A model generated the notes under the pieces. The model saw only the letters and a list, made by a program, of their open reading frames with translations, was not told the origin of the DNA and did no database searches. The position numbers were made by a program, and so were the translations under genes. Positions 1-6,405 of a stretch of DNA of 12,582 nt are shown in pieces. This DNA is from JBBQVS01 sp964657325. GTDB taxonomy: Bacteria > Chloroflexota > Ktedonobacteria > Ktedonobacterales > Ktedonobacteraceae. Each line of letters begins with the position of its first letter. Position 1 is the first letter of the stretch. Location: the NCBI GenBank assembly GCA_964657325.1, contig CAZZVE010000149.1, positions 1-12,582 on the forward strand, written 5' to 3'.

Positions 1-515
1 TAGTATATTATATAGACTAAATAGTATTATAAGATACTTAAACTAACCGTAGCGAGTACTAAAGATTATAAGATATTTACTATCCTTCTTTATCCTAATA
101 TTATTAAATACTATAATAATATTAAGTTTTATATAGTATTTTACTATATATAAATAATCTAATATCTTTCTAATTTTCGGTAGGGAATAGTAATTCTTAA
201 TAGTAATAGTATTTAAGGCTTAATAGTTAACGTATAAGCGGAGACTACTACCTAGCTTCCTTATAAGAATAACTAGGGATACGACTAGCGAGCTAGATAG
301 TCTAATAAACCTCTTAGAAAGGTTCTTATCTAGATACTTCCTAACTACCTTAAGCTTATCTTTACTTATACTATATGATTTCTTATTTAGAAGCTACTAG
401 TCTTTAAGAAGCCTGATTTTATAGTCTTAGAGATGATAGTTAGGAAGCTAATCTACTATCTATCGAGAGTAAACGTTAGCTCTATCTTATATCTAATAGA
501 GGAGCTTCTTATCGT
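1..515. other. CpA-free, TpA-rich DNA resembling RIP-mutated fungal sequence
   Basis: This stretch has no gene I can support. Read base by base it contains no CpA dinucleotide and only three TpG (376, 414, 434), while TpA is extremely common and CTAG occurs at least six times. CpG and CpT are still present, so this is not simple AT-richness. Loss of CpA and its complement TpG in favour of TpA is the known outcome of repeat-induced point mutation, which fungi apply to duplicated DNA such as transposons. Stops (TAA, TAG) interrupt all frames, as expected of a RIP-killed element. Reading TAA/TAG back as CAA/CAG opens parts of some frames, but I could not identify a transposon family. Normal dinucleotide use resumes by about 531, where the first CpA appears. 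It could be an assembly chimera, contamination or real transfer. Confidence 0.75.
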
Positions 516-1400
516 ATGCGTAAGTCTTTTCATGGGATAAGTTCTATTTTCTTGACATTTCTAGCTCTTAGTGTCTTTTTTTTCACGCTTACCGCATCCT
601 TTGCACAAAACACAAGTACACTGCCTAATTCTTTATATAACTCACATGGCTTTGGCCTGCATGGAAGTGTACATGCGCTCCCGCATAGCACTGGGTTGCT
701 TCCTGCAAACACACTATCGAATACAAGCGTTGCGAGTTCTTCAAACTGGTCCGGCTTCTACGTAGGGACAGGTTCAGGAAGTGGCTTTAAACAAGTTACA
801 GGAAATTGGAGCACACCTTGTATATCGGGGCGTATTGATAACAACCATTTGGTGGCAGAGTGGGTTGGTATTGGTGGCGTCTATGGAAGCCAGAAGTTGC
901 TGCAAGTGGGAACAGCCTTGCTTACCGATGGTCGTTTCCATCTCTTCTATGAATTATTTCCAAATCCGCCAGTGATTAATAGTAAGGGATTTAGCTGTGC
1001 AAATGCTTTTACTGCTGAGGTAGATTATAATTTTATGAGCATAGGAAAAAATAAAAATCATATCTCTATTAAAAATCTTTCGACAGGCTTCAGGCTTGAC
1101 TATATTGTTCCTGATGGTCAGTTTAAACCCGATATGCAAAGTGCAGAGTGGATTGATGAGCGTCCAAGTTGTAATAGCAATTTGACCGATCTCGCTAACT
1201 TTCACTATAGTAGCTGGACGAATCTACAGGCAAGAAGCAATACAAAGGGTGGAGGTCTCTTCGGTATTAGCTCCTTCGCCAATAGTGCACTTGTGATGCA
1301 AGACAACAAACATCATACGCTGGCAAAACCCGATGGTCTCAACGCCAATAGCACATTCAAAGATCGCTGGTACAATGGCGGTAGCGATGGTCATTGTTAA
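516..1400 (+). CDS. secreted G1-family (glutamic) endopeptidase
   Basis: Probable secreted acid protease of peptidase family G1 (eqolisin type), which uses a Gln-Glu catalytic dyad. The 294-residue product begins with a signal peptide: basic MRK, then a hydrophobic core at about 10-28 ending TASFAQ. The mature part carries the family landmarks in order: NWSGF (77-81), a VTGNWSTP strand (94-101), AEWVGIGG (114-121), LLQVGT with candidate catalytic Gln130, and SAEWIDE with candidate catalytic Glu211. These match ILQTG and AEWIVE of fungal members, as I recall them. Cysteines are C102, C161, C219 and C294. There is little room for a long propeptide. The start lies at the edge of the RIP-like DNA. 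A GGAG at 501-504 is 11 bases from the ATG but is inside that foreign-looking DNA, so the native promoter, RBS and possibly the true start may be missing. The stop codon lies in the downstream terminator. Confidence 0.85.
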   Translation: MRKSFHGISSIFLTFLALSVFFFTLTASFAQNTSTLPNSLYNSHGFGLHGSVHALPHSTGLLPANTLSNTSVASSSNWSGFYVGTGSGSGFKQVTGNWSTPCISGRIDNNHLVAEWVGIGGVYGSQKLLQVGTALLTDGRFHLFYELFPNPPVINSKGFSCANAFTAEVDYNFMSIGKNKNHISIKNLSTGFRLDYIVPDGQFKPDMQSAEWIDERPSCNSNLTDLANFHYSSWTNLQARSNTKGGGLFGISSFANSALVMQDNKHHTLAKPDGLNANSTFKDRWYNGGSDGHC

Positions 1401-1458
1401 GAAATAAATACAAGGAGGCGTGGCAGGTTCCGCCACGCCTCCTTGTATTTATTTCTTA
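1398..1458. terminator. bidirectional intrinsic terminator containing both convergent stop codons
   Basis: A perfect 27-bp inverted repeat (arms 1398-1424 and 1432-1458) with a 7-base loop. The GC-rich core (GGAGGCGTGGC) is flanked by A-rich and T-rich outer sequence, so transcripts from either side end in a strong hairpin followed by a U-rich tract. The TAA of the peptidase gene (1398-1400) and the stop of the opposing gene (1449-1451, minus strand) are both in the arms. Confidence 0.93.
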
Positions 1459-2975
1459 TCAGTAACGTCCTCATCATCCTCTTCAGTGATGTTGTAAGGT
1501 GGGACTTCAACGGGAACACGATAGCCACCACCGTAGGTTGTATTTGTGGGTGGGTGCTCTGTGGGTTGCGCTGGCGTTAAGAGATCATTCGAGATAGCCT
1601 TAACCAAGCGCTCGATGCGCTCCCAGCGTGCAGGATAGCGGTCGGCATAAAATTTCTCGCGACCTTCAGCATCGTAAGCGCAGAAGATGTATTCTTGATT
1701 GCCATAGCGATAGTTGACACGCGTATAGGGAATACGGACAAGTTCAACAACCTGCAACGTAGCGCGTGAAGCGGATTGAGTGCTATCGTTCGGTTGCAAT
1801 GGTTTTGTAGTACTACGCTGCTTCTCCTGACGCTCTGCACTTACAAGTGCCACAGCAGTATTCCATACATCCATCGGCACATCGTTTGGCGCGACATCAG
1901 GCAAGAATGTATCGTCTACTTCGGCGTTGTACACCAGTTCCCCACCTGCGTTGAGGAGTTGTTGTTGAGGAATGACACTCTCACCAACGATACGTGTTTG
2001 TACATTGAGGTCGAAGCGTCGCGCAATCTCGCGGTGACGCACAACCTTGCCCGTACCACCACAGTTGGCACACAGCGACATTTTTGTCCCTTCACAAGTT
2101 GCGCACACACGCTTGCCATTACCACAGGTACAATCGACCTCACCATTAATACAATCAGGGCAAGGTACTGTAGCTCCCTTGCTGGCAGGATCAGCATCGA
2201 CAGGATTAGGAATCGGCACACCTTGCTGGCGAATAGTCTCGAACACGTCCGACACTCTCTCACCAACTGAAGTAGCGACATTCTCGGCCTGTTTCTGCAA
2301 GAAGGGTTTCTTCTCTCCGACCGTCCAGTCAGCTACATAGCCACGTCCGCGACAAGTGGTACATTTCTTTTTTGTGCGACCCTTACATTCAGGGCAGACA
2401 ATCCAGCCACGTCCATTGCAGGAAACGCAGAGTGTTCGGCCTGTTCCATTACACGTCATACACGCAGCGACTTCTTCCAAACCTTCAAGTTTGGTATGAC
2501 TGGTAGGAGCCTTGAGACTTGTCACCTCTGGCAGATCATAGTCCCACACGGGCAAAATCGGTTGAGGTTTATTCGTGGCTGAACGTCCCGTGTATGGCTC
2601 GGTGACAGACTCCATAGTTCGTGTCTCCCAGCGTGTTTGTACCGTGACCTCCCATACCTCATCATTGTGTGATGAGACAATATCCATATAGGTGCCGAGG
2701 TCTTTTGCGACACGCCAGTTTTCATTACTCCACAAGTTAGCAAGCTGACGAATACGCTGTTCATCGAGGCTTGTGGCCTGATGTGGCGCGGGTGCTGTTT
2801 GCGCCTGTTGCAAATAACCACCTGCCTTATCGACGACCCGCTTGATACGCTGCTGAGCCTCGTTCGCGCTTTGTGTAAAGGCTTTTCTAATTTCTTCTAA
2901 CCGCTTATCTACCTCTTCTTTATTTGGCTGACCCTGCTTAAATCGTGGGTCCTGCGGCTCCCAATTGTCGCTCAT
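1449..2975 (-). CDS. cysteine-rich protein with DnaJ-type zinc-finger repeats, no J domain
   Basis: Function unknown; 508 residues, probably cytoplasmic, with no signal peptide or membrane segment. The N-terminal 70 residues are charged and probably helical (VDKRLEEIRKAF, QQRIKRVVDKAGG). Two clusters of CxxC motifs like those of the DnaJ central domain follow. Cluster 1 has CMTCNGTG (172), CVSCNGRG (183), CPEC (194) and CTTCRGRG (205). Cluster 2 has CPDC (272), a CTCG variant (282-285), CATC (291) and CANCGGTG (302). Each cluster could bind two zinc ions. The C-terminal part (about 320-465) has an aromatic stretch (YTRVNYRYGNQEYIFCAYD) and ends in an acidic tail. The J domain (HPD) and the DnaJ C-terminal region are absent, so it is not a DnaJ. 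The start is supported by GGGAGG ten bases upstream (2986-2991). A substrate-holding or protein-interaction role is inference only. Confidence 0.85.
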   Translation of the reverse strand: MSDNWEPQDPRFKQGQPNKEEVDKRLEEIRKAFTQSANEAQQRIKRVVDKAGGYLQQAQTAPAPHQATSLDEQRIRQLANLWSNENWRVAKDLGTYMDIVSSHNDEVWEVTVQTRWETRTMESVTEPYTGRSATNKPQPILPVWDYDLPEVTSLKAPTSHTKLEGLEEVAACMTCNGTGRTLCVSCNGRGWIVCPECKGRTKKKCTTCRGRGYVADWTVGEKKPFLQKQAENVATSVGERVSDVFETIRQQGVPIPNPVDADPASKGATVPCPDCINGEVDCTCGNGKRVCATCEGTKMSLCANCGGTGKVVRHREIARRFDLNVQTRIVGESVIPQQQLLNAGGELVYNAEVDDTFLPDVAPNDVPMDVWNTAVALVSAERQEKQRSTTKPLQPNDSTQSASRATLQVVELVRIPYTRVNYRYGNQEYIFCAYDAEGREKFYADRYPARWERIERLVKAISNDLLTPAQPTEHPPTNTTYGGGYRVPVEVPPYNITEEDDEDVTDKK

Positions 2976-3090
2976 TCTAAGTGTGCCTCCCGAATATATC
3001 TATCGTCAATATATAATATTTTTGTTGTTATTATCTATACGATATAGGAATAAGCAGGTTGTAGAGTATGGTGGAAAGGGGCAAAGGGAA

Positions 3091-3190
3091 CATGACAGGG
3101 CAAGCCCTGTCACTACTATACTGACCATGCCACTGTGTGGCGAAGCCGCGCCAGTTCGTATATAGTAGTGACAGGGCTTGCCCTGTCATG
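3091..3190. repeat. 100-bp three-hairpin inverted-repeat element (MITE/REP-like)
   Basis: The ends form a perfect 30-bp inverted repeat (3091-3120 with 3161-3190, starting CATGACAGGGC). Each arm holds its own hairpin (GACAGGGC, two-base loop, GCCCTGTC). The 40-base centre has a third small hairpin (TGGCG 3138-3142 with CGCCA 3149-3153). The element lies between the end of the ABC operon and the promoter side of the zinc-finger gene and could end the operon's transcript. The structure resembles non-autonomous mobile or REP-type elements; copy number cannot be seen here. Confidence 0.8.
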
Positions 3191-3232
3191 CCAACAATGT
3201 CAAACTCAACAATCTTTGTACCTACTCTCTGG

Positions 3233-4285
3233 TTAAGACAAGAACTTATTCGTATACATCGCATCAAAATTCAAACTCTTCACCGTCTTTCCTGCTGCAT
3301 CTTGCACACCGCCGGAGTTGAGAATAAATTTCGGGTAGCCATGCCATGCTTCAGCGTCTTGCATCCCCCATTTGCGTCCAGTATCGACATAGCGAGGGCT
3401 GAGATACTGCTGGCTCTCCAATACCAAACCTGTATCGGGAAACGTGCCTTTTGGAGCCTCGCTAATCAAGTCTTGAGCCGACGCCTGAACATGAGTTCGT
3501 GCATAATCATAGCCCTTCTCTGTTGCAGCTATGAAGCGACGCAATAGGTCTGGCTTCTGCTGAATTTCAGTAGGACTACTGATGATGTTCGGCGTATAAT
3601 AGTCGGCAACTCCATAGTCCGTAATGGGGAAGATATTGAGTTGTGTACCCTGGCGTTGCGCTTGAATAACTTCCCATCCCTCAAAAACCCAAGCGAAATC
3701 AATCCGTTTCGACTGTAGAGCTTGCATCGCGTCCACGTTGAGCGTCACATTTTTAAACTTTCCCTGTCCACCATCATGCTTGATAATCTCACTGACAACT
3801 GCGCTTTCGTAGGGTGCACCAAAACCACCATAGACTTTACCATCCAATTGACTCGGACGTGTGATACCAGAACTTTTTAGCGTCACAAGAGCCGAGGTAT
3901 TATGCTGCATAATTGCCGCAATAGAGACAACAGGCTGGTTGACTGCCGCGTCTGCAACAATGCTTTCAGTAGAACTAATACCAACATCAGCCTTACCACT
4001 ACTGACCAGGACATCAGGGGTTACATTACTTGAATATGGAAGCAGCGTGAGATCAATGCCCTGATCCTTATACCACCCATTCTTGAGAGCAACATAGATG
4101 CCTGTATGGTTGGTATTCGGTGTCCAGTCCAACGCTAGTTGCATCTTTGTGAGCTTTTGAGATCCATGTGCTGTAGACGTTGTTGTATTGCTACGCTGTT
4201 GCTGTACGAGAAACGCACCGACAACAGCGAGAATCAAGAGTACTGGAATACCGATACTCAAACCTAAACGAGTACGAGAGTTCAT
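3233..4285 (-). CDS. thiY: thiamine-pyrimidine ABC transporter substrate-binding protein (NMT1/THI5-like)
   Basis: Extracytoplasmic receptor of a thiamine-precursor ABC importer, probably binding a hydroxymethylpyrimidine-type compound (HMP or formylaminopyrimidine). The N-terminus (MNSRTRLG plus a hydrophobic stretch at 9-27) is an uncleaved anchor or signal peptide without a lipobox cysteine. The NMT1/THI5 domain follows, with LDWTPNTNHTG (52-62), GIYVALKNGWYKDQGIDL (62-79), the GKADVGISSTE segment (97-107) and FEGWE (201-205). The length of 350 residues is normal for the family. The frame is open upstream to 4420, but I chose the ATG at 4285 because it is followed by a proper anchor sequence and preceded by AAAGGA at 8 bases; the longer reading puts 45 acidic residues ahead of the anchor. 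It is the third gene of the TPP-riboswitch operon. The exact ligand is inferred from family and riboswitch. Confidence 0.88.
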   Translation of the reverse strand: MNSRTRLGLSIGIPVLLILAVVGAFLVQQQRSNTTTSTAHGSQKLTKMQLALDWTPNTNHTGIYVALKNGWYKDQGIDLTLLPYSSNVTPDVLVSSGKADVGISSTESIVADAAVNQPVVSIAAIMQHNTSALVTLKSSGITRPSQLDGKVYGGFGAPYESAVVSEIIKHDGGQGKFKNVTLNVDAMQALQSKRIDFAWVFEGWEVIQAQRQGTQLNIFPITDYGVADYYTPNIISSPTEIQQKPDLLRRFIAATEKGYDYARTHVQASAQDLISEAPKGTFPDTGLVLESQQYLSPRYVDTGRKWGMQDAEAWHGYPKFILNSGGVQDAAGKTVKSLNFDAMYTNKFLS

Positions 4286-4347
4286 GAATAAGTTCCTTTC
4301 CAATTGCATAGAATATGCATCGCTATCATAATCCTCGTTTTCAGTAA

Positions 4348-4369
4348 GGGCACCCGCAAGGGGATGCCC
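4348..4369 (-). promoter_or_regulatory. intercistronic hairpin between permease and binding-protein genes
   Basis: On the minus strand GGGCATCC and GGGTGCCC form an 8-bp stem (one G-U pair) with a 6-base loop, in the 104-base gap between the permease stop and the binding-protein start. There is no U-tract, so it is more likely an mRNA stability or processing element than a terminator. Such hairpins can raise the level of the downstream binding-protein message; that is inference. Confidence 0.45.
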
Positions 4370-4389
4370 TATTCCCAACATGATTCTTG

Positions 4390-5196
4390 TTATGGCTTCA
4401 CGGTTGCGCTGGAATACCACGGCAAAGCAAGGCGTTCAATCAATGATACAAGGCCAAATAAAAAGAGGCTTAGCACCGCCGTGACGACAATAGCTGCGAA
4501 AACAAGAATGACTGCGTGCGAGTTGAAGGAGGTCTGCATGTAGATACCAAGCCCTTGATACGCTCCCACATATTCGCCGAATATCGCACCCGTAACGCTA
4601 TAGGTCGCGGCAATGCGCAAGCCAGAAAAGAATGAAGGCATGGCTCCTGGTAAACGTACAAACCAGAGAATTTGCCAACGTGACGCCTTCATACTTTTCA
4701 TCAAACGTAAGAGGTCGGGGTCAGCACTCAGTAGACCGTCGGCACAAGCCACCGCTATAGGAAAAAAGCAATAGAGTGTGACGACAATGATTTTCGGACC
4801 AATATCGAAACCGAACCAGATCAATAAAAGTGGCGCAAGTGCAATCATGGGAATGGTCTGCGATGTTACAAGAATTGGATAGACTGCACGACGTACCGCC
4901 GAGGATACATCTATCAGTACCGCAAGTAGGACACCGAGCAGTGTTGCGGTAGCAAGGCCAAGCACGGTCTCTAAGAGCGTTTGCAGGGTGTGACCAGAAA
5001 TGACATCCCAGTTATCGAACAAGGCTTGTAGAATTGCTGTTGGTCCTGGCAATACGGCAGCACTAACCTTACCTGCTCGTACAATAAGTTCCCATATTGC
5101 AAGTAGCGCGAAGGCTAACACGAAGGCAGGACCATAGCCAGCAATACCTCGTAGTCGCGCATGTTTCATTAAAAGAACTGGTCGAGTCGAAATCAT
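4390..5196 (-). CDS. thiX: thiamine-precursor ABC transporter permease
   Basis: Inner-membrane subunit of the ABC importer, of the binding-protein-dependent permease superfamily close to the SsuC/TauC/ThiX group. The 268 residues contain about six hydrophobic segments (near 22-39, 75-95, 108-127, 134-152, 195-210 and 228-252). The cytoplasmic EAA-type loop that contacts the ATPase is at about 165-187 (MKSMKASRWQILWFVRLPGA). GPTAI and LLETVLGLATATLLGVLLAV near the N-terminus are typical of the family. Its ATG overlaps the ATPase stop by four bases (ATGA), indicating translational coupling, with GGAG eight bases upstream. Assignment to thiamine precursors rather than sulfonates or taurine rests on the adjacent NMT1-type binding protein and the TPP riboswitch. 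Confidence 0.9.
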   Translation of the reverse strand: MISTRPVLLMKHARLRGIAGYGPAFVLAFALLAIWELIVRAGKVSAAVLPGPTAILQALFDNWDVISGHTLQTLLETVLGLATATLLGVLLAVLIDVSSAVRRAVYPILVTSQTIPMIALAPLLLIWFGFDIGPKIIVVTLYCFFPIAVACADGLLSADPDLLRLMKSMKASRWQILWFVRLPGAMPSFFSGLRIAATYSVTGAIFGEYVGAYQGLGIYMQTSFNSHAVILVFAAIVVTAVLSLFLFGLVSLIERLALPWYSSATVKP

Positions 5197-5963
5197 ACAG
5201 GTTGCTCCTTTAAGAGTAGTTCTAGCAATTCCTGTTCTAGCAGTACTGCTTGTTCAAGCGCGAGATGTTCTTGACGCCGTGGACGAGGAAGATCAACCTC
5301 GACGATGCGGAGCACTCGTGCTGGTCGCGCACTCAAGACGTAGATACGGTCAGATAACAATAAGGCTTCACGCACGTCATGCGTGATGAAGAGGACGCTT
5401 GCATGCAAGGATTGCCACAGGTCGAGGAGCCACATCTGCAACGAGAGACGCGTCAGTGCATCGAGCGCGCCAAATGGCTCGTCCAATAAAAGAAAAGATG
5501 GATGAAAGAGGACGGTACGTAGCAGTGCGACACGCTGACGCATGCCACCAGAAAGCGTCGTGGGATAGTTTTGCGCGAAGTCTGATAGACCAAAGCGTTT
5601 GAGCAATTCGAGTGCGTCATGCTGTGCCTGCTTACGTGGCACACGACGTACATCCAGGCCAAGCAGTACATTCTCCTCCACGGTACGCCATGGTAAAAGT
5701 AGCGGCTGTTGTGGCATATATCCTGATAGGCCGGCACGTTTGCTCTTAGCATCACCGTCAATAGCGATGAGACCGCTTGTTGGCTCATCGACACCCGCGA
5801 CAATGTTGAAAAGTGTACTTTTACCACAGCCACTTGGACCGATAAGTGTCACAAATTCGCCATCGGCAACGGTCAAGTCAATTGGTGTGAGTGCTTCCAC
5901 CGTTTTGCGTCCGTCACGATATGTTTTTGTCACACCCTGTACAGATAATTTGAGTGAGTCCAT
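5193..5963 (-). CDS. thiZ: thiamine-precursor ABC transporter ATP-binding protein
   Basis: Cytoplasmic ATPase powering the importer. Counting from the chosen start it has 256 residues: Walker A GPSGCGKST (42-50), Q-loop around YMPQQP (82-87), signature LSGGMRQRVA (137-146), Walker B FLLLDEP with the D-loop GALD (157-168), and switch histidine in THD (H195). All ATPase motifs are intact. The C-terminus (about 228-253) is rich in Leu and Glu. The frame extends six codons upstream to 5981, but I chose the ATG at 5963: a GTGAGGAA site precedes it, while the upstream ATG would sit against the U-tract of the attenuator with no RBS. It is the first gene after the TPP riboswitch and the stop overlaps the permease start. 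The family is shared with nitrate, taurine and sulfonate transporters; context gives the substrate. Confidence 0.92.
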   Translation of the reverse strand: MDSLKLSVQGVTKTYRDGRKTVEALTPIDLTVADGEFVTLIGPSGCGKSTLFNIVAGVDEPTSGLIAIDGDAKSKRAGLSGYMPQQPLLLPWRTVEENVLLGLDVRRVPRKQAQHDALELLKRFGLSDFAQNYPTTLSGGMRQRVALLRTVLFHPSFLLLDEPFGALDALTRLSLQMWLLDLWQSLHASVLFITHDVREALLLSDRIYVLSARPARVLRIVEVDLPRPRRQEHLALEQAVLLEQELLELLLKEQPV

Positions 5964-5983
5964 ACCATTCCTCACATGCATAT

Positions 5984-6022
5984 AAAAAGCCGCAACTCCT
6001 GATAGAAGAGGAGTTGCGGCTT
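5984..6022 (-). terminator. intrinsic terminator: expression platform of the TPP riboswitch
   Basis: On the minus strand AAGCCGCAACTCCT (6022-6009) pairs perfectly with AGGAGTTGCGGCTT (6000-5987) around an 8-base loop, and is followed by a short U-tract (TTTTT, 5988-5984). It lies 37 bases downstream of the aptamer and ends about 20 bases before the ATPase start. This indicates that thiamine pyrophosphate binding acts through transcription termination. Confidence 0.9.
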
Positions 6023-6059
6023 GTGTAGAATCTCTGCGAGACGCTGATAAGACCGTGAC

Positions 6060-6156
6060 CCGCTTCCCTACGCTGGTATTATCCAGATCAGGTTCATAGG
6101 GACCGTAGCACGTTCGATACGTGCCATCATCTCAGCCAAAACAGCGCCCCTAGCGG
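6060..6156 (-). promoter_or_regulatory. TPP riboswitch aptamer
   Basis: Minus-strand leader with the THI-box consensus: CCGCTAGGGGCGC, then GGCTGAGATGATGG (ending about 6124), a variable P3 stem with GCACG/CGTGC, then CCCTATGAACCTGATCTGG, ATAATACCAGCGTAGGGAAG and GCGG. P1 can form between CCGCT (6156-6152) and AGCGG (6064-6060). The two universally conserved segments (GGCTGAGA for pyrimidine binding, GAACCTGATCTGG/AGCGTAGGGAAG for the pyrophosphate side) are intact. It senses thiamine pyrophosphate and controls the ABC operon through the terminator that follows. Confidence 0.97.
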
Positions 6157-6188
6157 AAAGAAGTATTCTTTTTTCTTGTGCTACACAT

Positions 6189-6218
6189 AGTATACGGGAT
6201 AGGTGAAGGAAAATGCAA
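6189..6218 (-). promoter_or_regulatory. candidate sigma-70-type promoter of the thiamine transporter operon
   Basis: On the minus strand TTGCAT (6218-6213) and TATACT (6194-6189) are separated by 18 bases. The -10 matches the consensus at five of six positions, the -35 only at three. Initiation would fall near 6182, about 25 bases before the riboswitch P1, a suitable position for the leader RNA. Confidence 0.5.
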
Positions 6219-6316
6219 ATGAGAGCGAGAGTATTACATGATTATAAACCATCAAGGAATTAACTAGAATGTGTTACCATGTATATAGCGTATTATAACA
6301 CAATTAGTAATGCACT

Positions 6317-6358
6317 TAATTCTGTGATTAGTCATATAAGAGCATTATCACAGAATTA
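6317..6358. promoter_or_regulatory. 12-bp inverted repeat upstream of the Fic gene, possible operator
   Basis: TAATTCTGTGAT (6317-6328) and ATCACAGAATTA (6347-6358) are perfect complements 18 bases apart. A TATAAG hexamer (6335-6340) lies between them and could be a -10, but no good -35 is seen. The right arm ends 48 bases before the fic start. Either a repressor binding site or a leader hairpin is possible. The rest of 6219-6405 is AT-rich with nothing else I can support. Confidence 0.4.
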
Positions 6359-6405
6359 TTTTCTTTCTTCGTCAAGAAATTGGAAACATAAAAGGATGAG
6401 AAGCT

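Noticed and set aside
180..515. Possible remnant of a transposase or reverse-transcriptase gene in the RIP-like DNA
   Set aside because: Reading stops back as glutamine opened short frames (for example 408-513), but no motif was convincing enough to name a family.
1776..2270. Open frame on the plus strand opposite the zinc-finger gene
   Set aside because: It lies antisense to a gene with clear CxxC motifs and its own RBS; it has no recognisable domain.
2992..3060. Promoter for the zinc-finger gene in AT-rich DNA
   Set aside because: Several TATTAT-like boxes exist on the minus strand, but none has a -35 at suitable spacing.
3091..3190. CRISPR-like or tRNA-like structure
   Set aside because: There is only one inverted pair, no spacer-repeat pattern and no tRNA landmarks such as a T-loop GGTTCGA or CCA end.
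4286..4420. Upstream extension of the binding-protein gene overlapping the permease
   Set aside because: It would put 45 mostly acidic residues before a clear anchor sequence; the ATG at 4285 has a good RBS.
5964..5981. Longer N-terminus for the ATPase
   Set aside because: The upstream ATG abuts the attenuator U-tract and has no RBS, while ATG 5963 does.
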